A stretch of DNA of 64,000 bases from Wocania arenilitoris (GTDB lineage: Bacteria; Bacteroidota; Bacteroidia; Flavobacteriales; Flavobacteriaceae), in contig NZ_JAKKDU010000007.1 of assembly GCF_021728535.1 (NCBI RefSeq), positions 62,001 to 126,000 of the forward strand, written 5' to 3'. Below, piece after piece: positions 26,654-35,255 of this stretch. The position numbers and the translations under genes are program-made. Numbering within the stretch: the stretch's first letter is position 1; each line of letters starts with the position of its first letter. The notes under the pieces are model-generated. The model saw nothing but the letters and a program-made list of their open reading frames with translations. It was not told the origin of the DNA and ran no database searches.

Positions 26654-26692
26654 TTTAACGATTTTTAACGTAACATTTAACGGCTATTTAAC
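26654..26692 (-). promoter_or_regulatory. four phased GTTAAA boxes between the HtrA gene and dapF
   Basis: TTTAAC begins at 26654, 26664, 26676 and 26687 (GTTAAA on the minus strand), spacing 10, 12 and 11, about one helical turn each. Tandem half-sites on one face of the helix are the usual target of OmpR/PhoB-type regulators; the CpxR site of enterobacteria has the same layout. The site is 70-110 bases upstream of the HtrA start codon. Confidence 0.45.
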
Positions 26693-26717
26693 AATCGTAA
26701 ATCCAGTTTAATATTTA

Positions 26718-26725
26718 TATATTTG
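26718..26725 (+). promoter_or_regulatory. dapF promoter -7 element, nearly leaderless
   Basis: TATATTTG fits TAnnTTTG exactly. It ends 9 bases before the ATG at 26735, so the transcript should start only a few bases before the start codon. This also rules out translation from the TTG at 26723, which lies inside the promoter. Confidence 0.55.
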
Positions 26726-26734
26726 TGCTTTATT

Positions 26735-27508
26735 ATGAAGCAAACCTTTTATAAATACCAAGGAACAGGAAACGATTTTGTGATGATTGATAACCGTCAG
26801 CAAAATTTCGACAAAAATAATACCAAATTGGTGTCGTTGCTTTGCGACCGACGTTTTGGCATAGGTGCTGACGGTCTTATTCTTCTCGAAAATCATGATA
26901 CCCACGATTTTAAAATGGTGTATTACAATGCTGATGGCAACCAAAGCTCTATGTGTGGAAATGGTGGGCGCTGTTTGGTGGCTTTTGCAAAGAAATTGGG
27001 TATTATTAGTAATAAAGCGGTTTTTGAGGCGATAGACGGATTGCATCACGCTACTATTGAGGGCGATATTGTTAAATTGCAAATGCAGAATGTTGATGCT
27101 GTTGAAAACCACAATAGCCATATTTTTTTAGATACAGGTTCACCTCATCACGTGCAATTTGAAGCAAGTATTGATGATTTTGATATTAAAACTAAAGGCG
27201 CAAAAATACGTTATGGAGCGCCATATAATGAAGCTGGAAGTAATGTGAATTTTGTATGGAAGGAATCTGACACATCTTTTAAAGTAAGAACTTACGAGCG
27301 AGGTGTAGAAAATGAAACTTTGTCATGTGGCACTGGTGTTGCAGCGGTTGCAATAGCAATGCATTATATAGGAGAAACTGAAAAAAAACTGATTACTTTG
27401 CAAACTCAAGGCGGCAATTTACAAGTTTCGTTTAATATTGAAAATGGTGTTTATAATAATGTTTGGTTAATAGGACCAGCAAAAATGGTTTTTCAAGGCG
27501 AAATATGA
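26735..27508 (+). CDS. dapF: diaminopimelate epimerase
   Basis: 257 residues from the ATG at 26735. The enzyme turns LL- into meso-diaminopimelate for lysine and peptidoglycan. Both catalytic cysteines are present, C74 in MCGNGGR and C198 in LSCGTGV, and the start KYQGTGNDFVMID is the family hallmark. An upstream TTG start is rejected because it falls in the promoter. The stop overlaps the start of the acetyltransferase (ATGA), so dapF, GNAT, mltG and the DUF2279 gene form one operon with gaps of 0-1 base, joining a peptidoglycan precursor enzyme with a glycan-strand terminator. Confidence 0.97.
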   Translation: MKQTFYKYQGTGNDFVMIDNRQQNFDKNNTKLVSLLCDRRFGIGADGLILLENHDTHDFKMVYYNADGNQSSMCGNGGRCLVAFAKKLGIISNKAVFEAIDGLHHATIEGDIVKLQMQNVDAVENHNSHIFLDTGSPHHVQFEASIDDFDIKTKGAKIRYGAPYNEAGSNVNFVWKESDTSFKVRTYERGVENETLSCGTGVAAVAIAMHYIGETEKKLITLQTQGGNLQVSFNIENGVYNNVWLIGPAKMVFQGEI

Positions 27509-28029
27509 TAACCCTAAAAGGACAAAAAATATACTTACGGGCTTTAGAACCTGAAGATTTAGAGTTTATTCATGCTATTGAAAACGACGAATCAGTTTGG
27601 GAAATTAGTAAGACCCAAACACCGTATTCTAAATTTTTAATTAAGCAGTATTTAGAACATGCGCAGAAAGATATTTTTGAAGTTAAACAATTACGTTTAG
27701 TCATTTCTAGTTATAATGAAATGCCAATTGGGTTGATTGATTTATTCGATTTTGATTTTAAAAATAGTAGGGCAGGTGTTGGTATTTTAATTAAGGATGA
27801 AATCAATAGAGAAAAGGGCTATGGTAGTGAAGCCTTACAATTGCTTATAAAATATAGTTTTACGCATTTAGGATTGCATCAACTATATTGTAACATTTCT
27901 GAAGACAATGAAACTAGCATCAAACTTTTTAAAAATCAAGGGTTTAAAGAAGTTGGTCTAAAAAAGGAATGGAACTACATTAATGATTCTTTTAAAAACG
28001 AATATTTGTTTCAGCTTATAAAAAAATAA
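27505..28029 (+). CDS. GNAT family N-acetyltransferase
   Basis: 174 residues from the ATG at 27505, which overlaps the dapF stop. The fold is the RimJ/RimL type of GNAT (starting ITLKGQKIYLRALEPEDLEF), with the acetyl-CoA loop in the region KGYGSEALQLLIKY near 112-126 and LYCNISEDNETSIKLFKNQGF near 137-157. Substrate unknown: the nearest described enzymes acetylate ribosomal proteins or polyamines. Tight coupling between dapF and mltG is common in Flavobacteriia but does not by itself show a role in the cell wall. Confidence 0.9.
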   Translation: MITLKGQKIYLRALEPEDLEFIHAIENDESVWEISKTQTPYSKFLIKQYLEHAQKDIFEVKQLRLVISSYNEMPIGLIDLFDFDFKNSRAGVGILIKDEINREKGYGSEALQLLIKYSFTHLGLHQLYCNISEDNETSIKLFKNQGFKEVGLKKEWNYINDSFKNEYLFQLIKK

Positions 28030-28030
28030 A

Positions 28031-29074
28031 ATGTATATAAAAAAAATTCTTCTTGCTATTGTTGTTATTGGGCTTATTGTAGCTGTTTTTTTTGCAAATT
28101 TTGTATACAAAGCCATGTTAAAACCAAATACTAAATTTGACGAAGAAGTGGCTTATATTAAAATTTCATCAAAAGATAATTATCAGGATGTGCGTTCAAA
28201 ATTAGAATTATTATTAGAGGATATTGAGTCTTTTGATGATTTAGCAGAACAAAAAAAATATGTTTCTAACATAAAAGCAGGTAGATATGCCATTAAAAAA
28301 GGCATGACGAATAACGATATTATCAATTCTATTCGTAGTAATAATTTAGCTGTTAAAGTATCATTTAATAATCAAGAAACGCTTGAAAAATTAGCTGGTC
28401 GGGTAGCGTCTCAAATTGAAGCAGATAGTATATCACTTTTAAAAGCTATGAAAGATGATGCTTTTTTATCAAAAAATAATTTTAATGAAGCTACGGCTCT
28501 AGGGATGTACATTCCAAATAGTTACGAGTTCTTCTGGAATACTTCGGCTGAAAAGTTTACCGAGCGCATGCTAAAGGAGTACAATCGCTTTTGGAATAAT
28601 TCACGGCTAGAAAAGGCAAAAACCATTGGTTTGTCAGAAGAGGAAGTTATTACTTTAGCATCTATTGTTTACGAAGAGTCAAAACAAACCAGCGAACAGC
28701 CCAGAGTTGCTGGGCTTTATTTAAATAGAATTAAAATAGGAATGCCGCTTCAAGCAGATCCTACGCTTAAGTTTGCTGCTTATAAATTGCCAGAATATAA
28801 AAATACTATAATTAGACGAGTATTAAATGTGCATAAGGAAATTGATTCTCCTTATAATACTTATAAAAATACAGGATTGCCTCCAGGTTTAATTGCAATG
28901 CCTGATATTTCTGCAATTGATGCAGTATTAAACTACGAAAAGCATAAATACCTTTATATGGTTGCTGATGAAAAAAAAATAGGCTATCATAAGTTTGCAA
29001 AAACATTATCTCAACATAATGTGAATGCTAGAGAATATCATCGTTATTTAACGTCTCAAGGTATTAATAGATAG
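28031..29074 (+). CDS. mltG: endolytic murein transglycosylase
   Basis: 347 residues, YceG/MltG family. One N-terminal membrane span (about 5-27) anchors the protein so that the body lies in the periplasm. A LysM-like part follows (SSKDNYQDVRSKLELLL, AGRYAIKKGMTNNDII), then the catalytic domain with LASIVYEESKQ near 216-226, where the Glu is catalytic, and PLQADPTLKFA near 241. The enzyme cuts nascent peptidoglycan strands and releases their ends. It starts one base after the acetyltransferase stop and its stop codon overlaps the next start. Confidence 0.95.
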   Translation: MYIKKILLAIVVIGLIVAVFFANFVYKAMLKPNTKFDEEVAYIKISSKDNYQDVRSKLELLLEDIESFDDLAEQKKYVSNIKAGRYAIKKGMTNNDIINSIRSNNLAVKVSFNNQETLEKLAGRVASQIEADSISLLKAMKDDAFLSKNNFNEATALGMYIPNSYEFFWNTSAEKFTERMLKEYNRFWNNSRLEKAKTIGLSEEEVITLASIVYEESKQTSEQPRVAGLYLNRIKIGMPLQADPTLKFAAYKLPEYKNTIIRRVLNVHKEIDSPYNTYKNTGLPPGLIAMPDISAIDAVLNYEKHKYLYMVADEKKIGYHKFAKTLSQHNVNAREYHRYLTSQGINR

Positions 29075-29985
29075 TGAAAAATTTAGCAATTATATATCTA
29101 TTAATTTCAGTTTTATCATCATCATTTTCTTTCTCACAAATCAAATTTGATTCTTTTTTAATACCAAGCGATACCTTAAATAGGTCCAGAAGAAATGCAG
29201 TAGTTATTACTGAAGCTTCTTTGGTTAGTATAACTTTAGTTGGTTTAAATCAATTGTGGTATTCAGATTTTGAGCGTTCTAAGTTTCATACAATTAATGA
29301 CAATAATGAATGGCTACAAATGGATAAGATGGGGCATGTGTTTACATCGTATCAAGTTGGTAAGTTTGGTGCCCAGGTTTTAAATTGGAGTGGCGTAAGT
29401 AAAAAACATCAATTAATTTATGGTGCAACTTTAGGTTTCGGGTTTCTCACAGCTGTTGAAATTTTAGATGGATTTTCGCAAGAATGGGGTTTTTCTTGGG
29501 GAGATATTGCTGCAAACGCCTCAGGAACGGGTTTGTATGTTGCTCAAGAATTACTTTGGAAAGAACAACGCATCAATTTAAAATTCTCTTTTCACCAAAC
29601 TAAATATGCATCGCAATCTCCAGATAAATTAGGAGAAAGTTTTTTTGAACAGATTTTAAAGGATTATAACGGTCAAACGTATTGGTTGAGTGTTAATTTA
29701 CACGATTTTTTTAAAGAAAGTAAAATTCCTAAATGGCTTAATGTAGCTTTTGGTTATAGTGCTGACGGGATGTTACAAGGTATTCGAGATGTTGACAATA
29801 GTTTGTTAACAAATATAAACAGACAACGACAGTTTTATTTAAGTTTTGACGTAAATTTGTATAAAATTAGGACGAATTCACGTTTTTTGAAATCTGTTTT
29901 TAATATTTTTAATGTCTTAAAGATGCCATTTCCAGCCTTAGAATTCAATAAAAAAGGCTGTGTATTTCATCTATTATACTACTAA
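29074..29985 (+). CDS. DUF2279 (YfiM-like) exported protein
   Basis: 303 residues from a GTG at 29074 that overlaps the mltG stop. Signal peptide ends near SFSQ (about residue 22). The DUF2279 core is at about 75-165: QMDKMGHVFTSYQVGKFGA, YGATLGFGFLTAVEILDGFS and WGFSWGDIAANASGTGL, with conserved His, Asp and Asp on hydrophobic segments. The end is beta-rich and could insert in or lie on the outer membrane. Function unknown. Its place as last gene of the dapF-mltG operon links it to envelope work. Confidence 0.85.
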   Translation: MKNLAIIYLLISVLSSSFSFSQIKFDSFLIPSDTLNRSRRNAVVITEASLVSITLVGLNQLWYSDFERSKFHTINDNNEWLQMDKMGHVFTSYQVGKFGAQVLNWSGVSKKHQLIYGATLGFGFLTAVEILDGFSQEWGFSWGDIAANASGTGLYVAQELLWKEQRINLKFSFHQTKYASQSPDKLGESFFEQILKDYNGQTYWLSVNLHDFFKESKIPKWLNVAFGYSADGMLQGIRDVDNSLLTNINRQRQFYLSFDVNLYKIRTNSRFLKSVFNIFNVLKMPFPALEFNKKGCVFHLLYY

Positions 29986-30008
29986 AAATAGCACATAAAC
30001 GATTAATT

Positions 30009-30038
30009 TTGAAATAATTAAAAAAAAGCCTAATTTTG
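30009..30038 (+). promoter_or_regulatory. Bacteroidota-type promoter for the lysozyme-like gene
   Basis: TTG at 30009-30011, a 19-base spacer, then TAATTTTG at 30031-30038: an exact fit to the TTG-N19-TAnnTTTG pattern. The start of transcription should be near 30044, giving a leader of about 54 bases. Confidence 0.7.
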
Positions 30039-30097
30039 CACGCTCAAATTTTTCAGGTGTATTTAAAATAAAAATGCACTGAAGAAATTTAAAAATT

Positions 30098-30757
30098 ATG
30101 AGAAAAAGTATTGCAAGTTACTCAACCCTCACACTTACAATATGTATTCTATTGTATAGTTCGTTTTCATCAGATGAAACGATAGATTTAGGCAAGTACT
30201 CAACTGAAGGTTTGGTTTTAAATTATACCGTAAGTTCAGATACTAAAATTAAAGATGATGCTTTAGCTTTAAATGCTAATGATAAATCATTTTCTCCTTA
30301 TTTAGGAAAATCGTTTGTTGGTTTTAAAGAGGCGTTAGCTTTTAAAGAATCTGGAGGTAATTACTTTTCTGTTAATACTTTTGGATATTTAGGTAAATAC
30401 CAATTTGGTGTTTCAACATTGAAAATGATTGGTATTAACAATCCTGGAAAATTTTTAAAAAGTCCACAACTTCAAGAAAAAGCATTTATAGCAAATGCAG
30501 CGCGTAACAAATGGATTTTAAGACGTGATATTAAGAATTTTGTTGGAAGACGCATTAATGGTGTTGTTGTGACAGAATCTGGTATTTTGGCTGCAGCACA
30601 CTTAGCAGGTCCAGGTAGTGTTAAGAAATATTTAAGAAGTTACGGTTTAGATAATTTTACTGATGGTTACGGTACTACAGTACAATATTATATGAAACGT
30701 TTTTCTGGGTACGATACATCTTTTATAAAAGCAAATAGAGAAGCAAAAGCGGTATAA
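30098..30757 (+). CDS. exported lysozyme/transglycosylase-like protein
   Basis: 219 residues. N-terminal hydrophobic signal (about 8-25). The domain at about 75-200 has FKEALAFKESGGNYFSVN followed by GYLGKYQFG, the pattern of a lysozyme-like fold in which the first Glu (of KESGGNY) would be the catalytic acid, and later GILAAAHLAGPGSVKKYL. So it probably cleaves or binds peptidoglycan. Homologues in flavobacteria are often labelled peptidoglycan-binding; no LysM module is visible here. It has its own promoter and a terminator that lies inside the 3' end of the convergent methylase gene. Confidence 0.7.
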   Translation: MRKSIASYSTLTLTICILLYSSFSSDETIDLGKYSTEGLVLNYTVSSDTKIKDDALALNANDKSFSPYLGKSFVGFKEALAFKESGGNYFSVNTFGYLGKYQFGVSTLKMIGINNPGKFLKSPQLQEKAFIANAARNKWILRRDIKNFVGRRINGVVVTESGILAAAHLAGPGSVKKYLRSYGLDNFTDGYGTTVQYYMKRFSGYDTSFIKANREAKAV

Positions 30758-30763
30758 TTCACT

Positions 30764-31480
30764 TTAGCTTTTATGAATAATAAATATGGTAGGTCTTTTG
30801 TGAAGGTCTACCATATTTTTTTTCCAATCATTTGCTGTTTGGGTTTTAATATACTCAGTTGGTAATGTAATATCACATGCTATAGAGACCTCAGTATTGC
30901 TATCTAAAATACGGCTTAAGTCTTCAATCATTTTATTGTTTCTGTAAGGTGTTTCAATAAAAATTTGTGATTGATTTTGTTCAAAAGATAAACGTTCTAA
31001 ACGTTTTATTTCTTTTCTTCTCTCTGCTTTGTCTATAGGCAAGTAACCGTTAAAGGCAAAACTTTGTCCATTCATTCCAGAACTCATCATTGCCATTAAA
31101 ATTGATGATGGTCCTACTAATGGGACAACTTTTATGTTTTTTTGATGTGCTAATTTAACAATATCAGCTCCAGGATCTGCAACACCAGGACATCCAGCTT
31201 CTGATAAAAGTCCAACATCTATACCTTTTAAACAGGGTTCTAAAAACTCAGGCAACTCAATAGCATCAGTAAATTTATTTAAATGAAATATATTTAACGA
31301 AGCTTGTGGCTTTCCCGAACTAATTTTTTTTATAAATCGTCGTGCTGATTTTTCGTTTTCAACAATATAGGTGTTAACTTCTTCAACTACCTTTTTTACC
31401 GAAATTGGCAAAACTTCAAGAGGTGCATTATCTCCTAATGTTGTTGGAATAAGGTATAAATTGCCAATTGAAGAATTCAT
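30764..31480 (-). CDS. RsmI-like SAM-dependent tetrapyrrole methylase family protein
   Basis: 238 residues of the tetrapyrrole methylase superfamily with the arrangement seen in RsmI, which 2'-O-methylates C1402 of 16S rRNA. Landmarks are GNLYLIPTTLGD at the start, VGLLSEAGCPGVADPGADIV near 108-127, VVPLVGPSSILMAMMSSGMNG near 137 and FNGYLPIDKAERRKEI. The protein is shorter than E. coli RsmI (286) and the first strand reads IPTTLGDN rather than the classical VATPIGNL, so it belongs to the diverged RsmI-like subgroup common in Bacteroidota; target not certain. It is convergent with the lysozyme-like gene, 6 bases apart. Confidence 0.85.
   Translation of the reverse strand: MNSSIGNLYLIPTTLGDNAPLEVLPISVKKVVEEVNTYIVENEKSARRFIKKISSGKPQASLNIFHLNKFTDAIELPEFLEPCLKGIDVGLLSEAGCPGVADPGADIVKLAHQKNIKVVPLVGPSSILMAMMSSGMNGQSFAFNGYLPIDKAERRKEIKRLERLSFEQNQSQIFIETPYRNNKMIEDLSRILDSNTEVSIACDITLPTEYIKTQTANDWKKNMVDLHKRPTIFIIHKS
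30782..30823 (+). terminator. terminator of the lysozyme-like gene inside the methylase coding region
   Basis: Perfect 11-bp stem AAATATGGTAG (30782-30792) / CTACCATATTT (30808-30818) followed by a run of T to 30823. It terminates plus-strand transcription but lies in the last codons of the convergent RsmI-like gene, so the bases serve both purposes. Confidence 0.7.
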
Positions 31481-31534
31481 AAATTGTTTTCGAAAATAAT
31501 TAGTTTATAAAAATACTAAATATTATAGCTGGAG

Positions 31535-31987
31535 TTAACTTAATTTTTCTGCAATTCTTTCACAAGCCTCATCTAGCATTTTGTACACATTTTCAAAACC
31601 TTCATCACCACCAAAATAAGGATCGGGAACACTATAGTTTTGGTTAGAGTACACTTCATTTAAAACTAGTTTGACTTTAGCTTTATCTGCATTATTTTTG
31701 GCTAAGGCAATAATATTTTCAAAGTTAGATTCATCCATAACATAAATTACATCAAAAACATCAAAATCAGATACATTAAATTGTCGTCCTTTTAAATGAG
31801 AAATATTTAAACCATATTTTTTTGCAACAGCAATAGAACGCTTATCAGGAGAATGACCAACATGATAATTTGCTGTTCCCGCAGAATCAACCAAAAAAGT
31901 ATTGCTGTTAAGTTTAGAGCGCAAAATACCTTCGGCTAATGGCGAACGGCATATATTACCCAAACAAACCATAAGAATTTTAGTCAT
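31535..31987 (-). CDS. low-molecular-weight protein-tyrosine phosphatase
   Basis: 150 residues, cytoplasmic. The P-loop CLGNICRS at 8-15 supplies the nucleophile C8 and R14; the general acid is D122 in VPDPYFGG. Both match the LMW-PTP family, which removes phosphate from tyrosine residues and, in some bacteria, from arginine or from kinases of capsule synthesis. No tyrosine kinase is nearby. It lies between dnaA (upstream, 32 bases) and the RsmI-like gene on the same strand, so it may share a transcript with dnaA. Confidence 0.93.
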   Translation of the reverse strand: MTKILMVCLGNICRSPLAEGILRSKLNSNTFLVDSAGTANYHVGHSPDKRSIAVAKKYGLNISHLKGRQFNVSDFDVFDVIYVMDESNFENIIALAKNNADKAKVKLVLNEVYSNQNYSVPDPYFGGDEGFENVYKMLDEACERIAEKLS

Positions 31988-32019
31988 AATAATATTCTGC
32001 GAAAGCGACTAGTTTTATA

Positions 32020-33447
32020 TTAAACTGAAAGTTTTTTAGAAATATCTTCAACATATTTTCTAAATTGTTTATCAGTTGAAGACAGATTATCTACCGTTTT
32101 ACAAGCGTGTAATACTGTAGCATGATCGCGCTTTCCTATTTGAGATCCAATACTAGCCAATGATGCTTTTGTAAATTTTTTAGCAAAAAACATAGCTAGT
32201 TGCCTTGCTTGTACAATATGGCGTTTTCTTGTTTTAGATTGAAGTGTGTCAACATCCATTTGGAAATAATCAGACACGATTTTTTGGATATAGTCAATTG
32301 AAACTTCGCGTTTTGTATTCTTAACAAATTTTTCGACAATTTGCTTAGCCAGTTCAATAGTGATTTCTTTTTTATTGAAAGAAGATTGGGCAATTAAAGA
32401 TATAATAGCACCTTCTAATTCCCTAACATTTGTTTTAATGTTTTTGGCAACATATTCTACAATGTCTTCTGGCATTTCAACACCATCACGATATAATTTG
32501 TTTTTTAATATAGAGACTCGTGTTTCAAAATCTGGGTTTTGTAACTCAGCAGAAAGCCCCCATTTAAAACGCGATAACAAGCGTTGCTCTATATCCTGCA
32601 TGTCAACAGGTGCTTTATCACTTGTTAAAATAACCTGTTTTCCGTTTTGATGTAAATGGTTAAATATATGGAAGAAAACATCTTGCGTTCCCGATTTTCC
32701 AGAAAGGAATTGAACGTCATCAATAATTAAAACATCAATAATTTGATAAAAATGGATAAAATCATTTCTATTATTCTTTTTAACAGAATCTATATATTGC
32801 TGTGTGAATTTCTCAGCAGAAATATATAAAACCGTTTTTTCTGGATATTTGTCTTTGATATCTACACCAATAGCATGTGCTAAATGCGTTTTACCTAAAC
32901 CAACACCACCAAATATAAGTAATGGGTTGAACGATGTGCCACCTGGTTTAGCCGCTACAGCTAATCCTGCGCTTCTTGCTAAACGGTTAGAGTCGCCTTC
33001 TAAAAAATTTTCAAAGCTATAATTTGGGTTAAGTTGAGATTCAATCTTAACATTTCTAATACCAGGAATTACGAAAGGATTACGTAACTCAGGGTTTTTA
33101 TTATTTAAAGGAATGTCAACATCCTGAGATTTAACAGCACTTCTATTAGTGCTAGGTATCTTTTCAGTAAAGGGTTGTTTGTTGCCATACGTGTTTTCCA
33201 TTTTTATAATGTAAACCAGTTTAGCTTTTTCTCCTAATTCTTTGGTTAAAGATACTTTAAGAATTTTTACATAATGTTCTTCAAGCCACTCGTAAAAAAA
33301 CTTACTTGGTACCTGAATACTCAATGCATTATCGGTAAGTTTAACTGCTTTAATTGGTTCAAACCAAGTTTTATAAGCTTGCGGTTGAATATTATCCTTT
33401 ATAAATTCGAGACAATTATTCCATACCGATTGCGCAGTTATACTCAT
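32020..33447 (-). CDS. dnaA: chromosomal replication initiator protein DnaA
   Basis: 475 residues with all DnaA domains: domain I (1-85, VWNNCLEFIKDNIQPQAYKTWF), a variable linker, the AAA+ domain with GGVGLGKTHLAHAIG near 180-194 and LIIDDVQFLSG near 240, and the DNA-binding domain with the signature GKRDHATVLHACKTV near 445-459. It binds DnaA boxes at oriC and opens the duplex. I see no cluster of DnaA boxes in the 190 bases upstream nor around dnaN, so this is not evidently the origin. The next gene downstream on the strand is the LMW phosphatase. Confidence 0.97.
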   Translation of the reverse strand: MSITAQSVWNNCLEFIKDNIQPQAYKTWFEPIKAVKLTDNALSIQVPSKFFYEWLEEHYVKILKVSLTKELGEKAKLVYIIKMENTYGNKQPFTEKIPSTNRSAVKSQDVDIPLNNKNPELRNPFVIPGIRNVKIESQLNPNYSFENFLEGDSNRLARSAGLAVAAKPGGTSFNPLLIFGGVGLGKTHLAHAIGVDIKDKYPEKTVLYISAEKFTQQYIDSVKKNNRNDFIHFYQIIDVLIIDDVQFLSGKSGTQDVFFHIFNHLHQNGKQVILTSDKAPVDMQDIEQRLLSRFKWGLSAELQNPDFETRVSILKNKLYRDGVEMPEDIVEYVAKNIKTNVRELEGAIISLIAQSSFNKKEITIELAKQIVEKFVKNTKREVSIDYIQKIVSDYFQMDVDTLQSKTRKRHIVQARQLAMFFAKKFTKASLASIGSQIGKRDHATVLHACKTVDNLSSTDKQFRKYVEDISKKLSV

Positions 33448-33638
33448 TTTTTGATTTTGTAGTTTGTTAGTTAGTAAATTATTAGAGATAACCTAAATGT
33501 ATTCCCCAGTTCCTAAATTGTTTCGCAAATATGTGAACAAAAATCTTAAAAAAAAAATCATTTACTATTGAATTTTAAGAAATTTTTCCTCATGTTTAAG
33601 CTCTAGCCGAAACTACAAAAAAATATTTAATAATCCCT

Positions 33639-34037
33639 ATGAAAATCGATGAAATACAAATTAGAGTGAGATATGGTGAAACAGACCAAATGGGAGTAGT
33701 CTATCATGGAAATTATGCACTATATCTTGAAATGGGGCGTATTGAGTGGTTGAGAAAACTAGGAGTTTCTTATAAAACAATGGAAGAAAATGGCATTATG
33801 TTGCCTGTAGTTTCTCTGAGCGTAAACTATAAAAAATCAGCCTGTTACGATGATGTAATTAATGTAAAAACTCAACTAAAAAAAACACCTACTGTAAAGA
33901 TTGAATTTGAATATGAAATTACCAATGAAAAAGGTGAAATTTTAACTACTGCTGAAACTACTTTGGTTTTTATTGATACTAAAACGAATAAACCCGTAAG
34001 AGCTCCAGAATATATTTTGAAGGCAATAATCGTGTAG
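33639..34037 (+). CDS. acyl-CoA thioesterase, hot-dog fold (YbgC/FadM type)
   Basis: 132 residues, single hot-dog domain of the 4-hydroxybenzoyl-CoA thioesterase type. The motif YGETDQMGVVYHGNY at 12-26 contains the catalytic Asp16 and the His23 of the family, followed by EMGRIEWLRKLGV. Such enzymes hydrolyse short or medium acyl-CoA in the cytoplasm. It is convergent with the YigZ-family gene (1 base between stops) and divergent from dnaA. Substrate unknown. Confidence 0.92.
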   Translation: MKIDEIQIRVRYGETDQMGVVYHGNYALYLEMGRIEWLRKLGVSYKTMEENGIMLPVVSLSVNYKKSACYDDVINVKTQLKKTPTVKIEFEYEITNEKGEILTTAETTLVFIDTKTNKPVRAPEYILKAIIV

Positions 34038-34038
34038 T

Positions 34039-34647
34039 TTAAATTTGTTTAATTTCGATTTCGAAAAGGGTGCTAAAAATTTCGAAAATTTTTAAAGCTT
34101 CTTTTTTTCTTACTGAAATTATTATTTGGCAATCCATTTCAAGTTTTTGTTTTGTAATGTTTAAGTTTTTCTCTTTAATAATACGCATTACTGTATTCAT
34201 GTTTTTGTAATCGAAACTAATACTGTAATCAAGATTTATTGTTTTTTCTAAAATATTTGAAGCTTCAAGTGTTAATTGCGCTGTAGTTTTATAGGCATTA
34301 ATTAAACCACCAACCCCTAATTTAATACCTCCAAAATACCTTACCACAATAATTAGAATATTAGTGACATCAAAAGACTGTATTTGACCATAAATTGGGG
34401 TTCCTGCAGAATTATTAGGTTCGCCATCGTCATTTGTTCTATACCTTACTGTTTCTGTTCCTATTTGGTAAGCATAGCACCAATGCCTTGCAGCATGGTG
34501 TCTCTCTTTTAGTTTTTTTATATAATATTTAACCTCATCTTCTGAGGTAATTGGATAAGCATAACCAAAAAACTTACTGTTTTTATCTTTAAATAAAATA
34601 GCTTCGGTATTTGTTTCAATAGTTTTATAAGTGTCTTTTTTAGTCAA
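34039..34647 (-). CDS. YigZ/IMPACT family protein
   Basis: 202 residues. The N-terminal IMPACT domain is clear: DKNSKFFGYAYPITSEDEV near 20, HHAARHWCYAYQIG near 51-64, DDGEPNNSAGTPIYGQI near 72-88 and VVRYFGGIKLGVGGLINAYK near 101-120. The C-terminal DUF1949-like ferredoxin-fold domain fills the rest. The family is linked to translation control in eukaryotes and is of unknown role in bacteria. It starts within the end of the HAD gene (4-base overlap) and is the last gene of the LEA2-ribD-HAD-YigZ operon. Confidence 0.92.
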   Translation of the reverse strand: MTKKDTYKTIETNTEAILFKDKNSKFFGYAYPITSEDEVKYYIKKLKERHHAARHWCYAYQIGTETVRYRTNDDGEPNNSAGTPIYGQIQSFDVTNILIIVVRYFGGIKLGVGGLINAYKTTAQLTLEASNILEKTINLDYSISFDYKNMNTVMRIIKEKNLNITKQKLEMDCQIIISVRKKEALKIFEIFSTLFEIEIKQI

Positions 34648-35255
34648 AATAAATTTGTTTTAACATTGAAAAGATTAGTAACATCTTCACTTTCTATATC
34701 GATACGCCATGTTTTAATACCTAAAGATTTAGCAGTGTCTATATTATCTGCATTATCATCAATAAATAAACATTCGTTGGCAGTTAAAGTATTTTGATTT
34801 AAAACGAATTTATAAATATTAGGATTTGGTTTTACCAAATTAATTTCGTGCGATAAATAAAAAGCATCAAAACAGTTTTTAAAATCACTGTAAAAAGGAA
34901 TGTGCTTTTTAATCCAGGTAATATGAAGCTCGTTTGTATTACTTAATAAAATGAGTTTGTATTTTGAAGTTGATTTTAACTGCTTTAAAAATCTCAATCG
35001 ATGTTCAGGAAAATCTTTTAGCATAAAACTCCAAACATCAACCAATTCTTCTTTTGAAAGCTTCGGGAAATTTTCAGTATAAAATTCTAGAAATTCATCA
35101 GTAGAAATTAGCCCTTGTTCGTATAAACTGTTAAAAGCTGTCATTTCATCTGAAAGTGTATCTATTTTAAATGTATCGCGTACATGTTGTAAAGCACCGT
35201 TTATATCTAAATTAATAAATACGTTACCAAAATCGAAAATGATGGTTTTAATCAT
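34644..35255 (-). CDS. HAD family hydrolase (HAD-IA)
   Basis: 203 residues with the HAD motifs: FDFGNVFINLD with nucleophile D8 and D/N at position +2 altered to G-N-V as in the HAD-IA group that keeps DFGNV, LLSNTNE near 103 (motif II), and VKPNPNIY then FIDDNADNI near 166 (motifs III and IV). Typically a small-molecule phosphatase. It overlaps the ribD end by 8 bases and yigZ by 4, so it is translated in the same operon. A role in riboflavin synthesis, as the phosphatase of the pyrimidine phosphate intermediate, is conceivable from position but not shown. Confidence 0.88.
   Translation of the reverse strand: MIKTIIFDFGNVFINLDINGALQHVRDTFKIDTLSDEMTAFNSLYEQGLISTDEFLEFYTENFPKLSKEELVDVWSFMLKDFPEHRLRFLKQLKSTSKYKLILLSNTNELHITWIKKHIPFYSDFKNCFDAFYLSHEINLVKPNPNIYKFVLNQNTLTANECLFIDDNADNIDTAKSLGIKTWRIDIESEDVTNLFNVKTNLF

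Noticed and set aside
33448-33638. Possible replication origin next to dnaA
   Set aside because: No TTATCCACA-like boxes or AT-rich repeat cluster seen; dnaN is 19 kb away. Many Bacteroidota have an origin away from dnaA.
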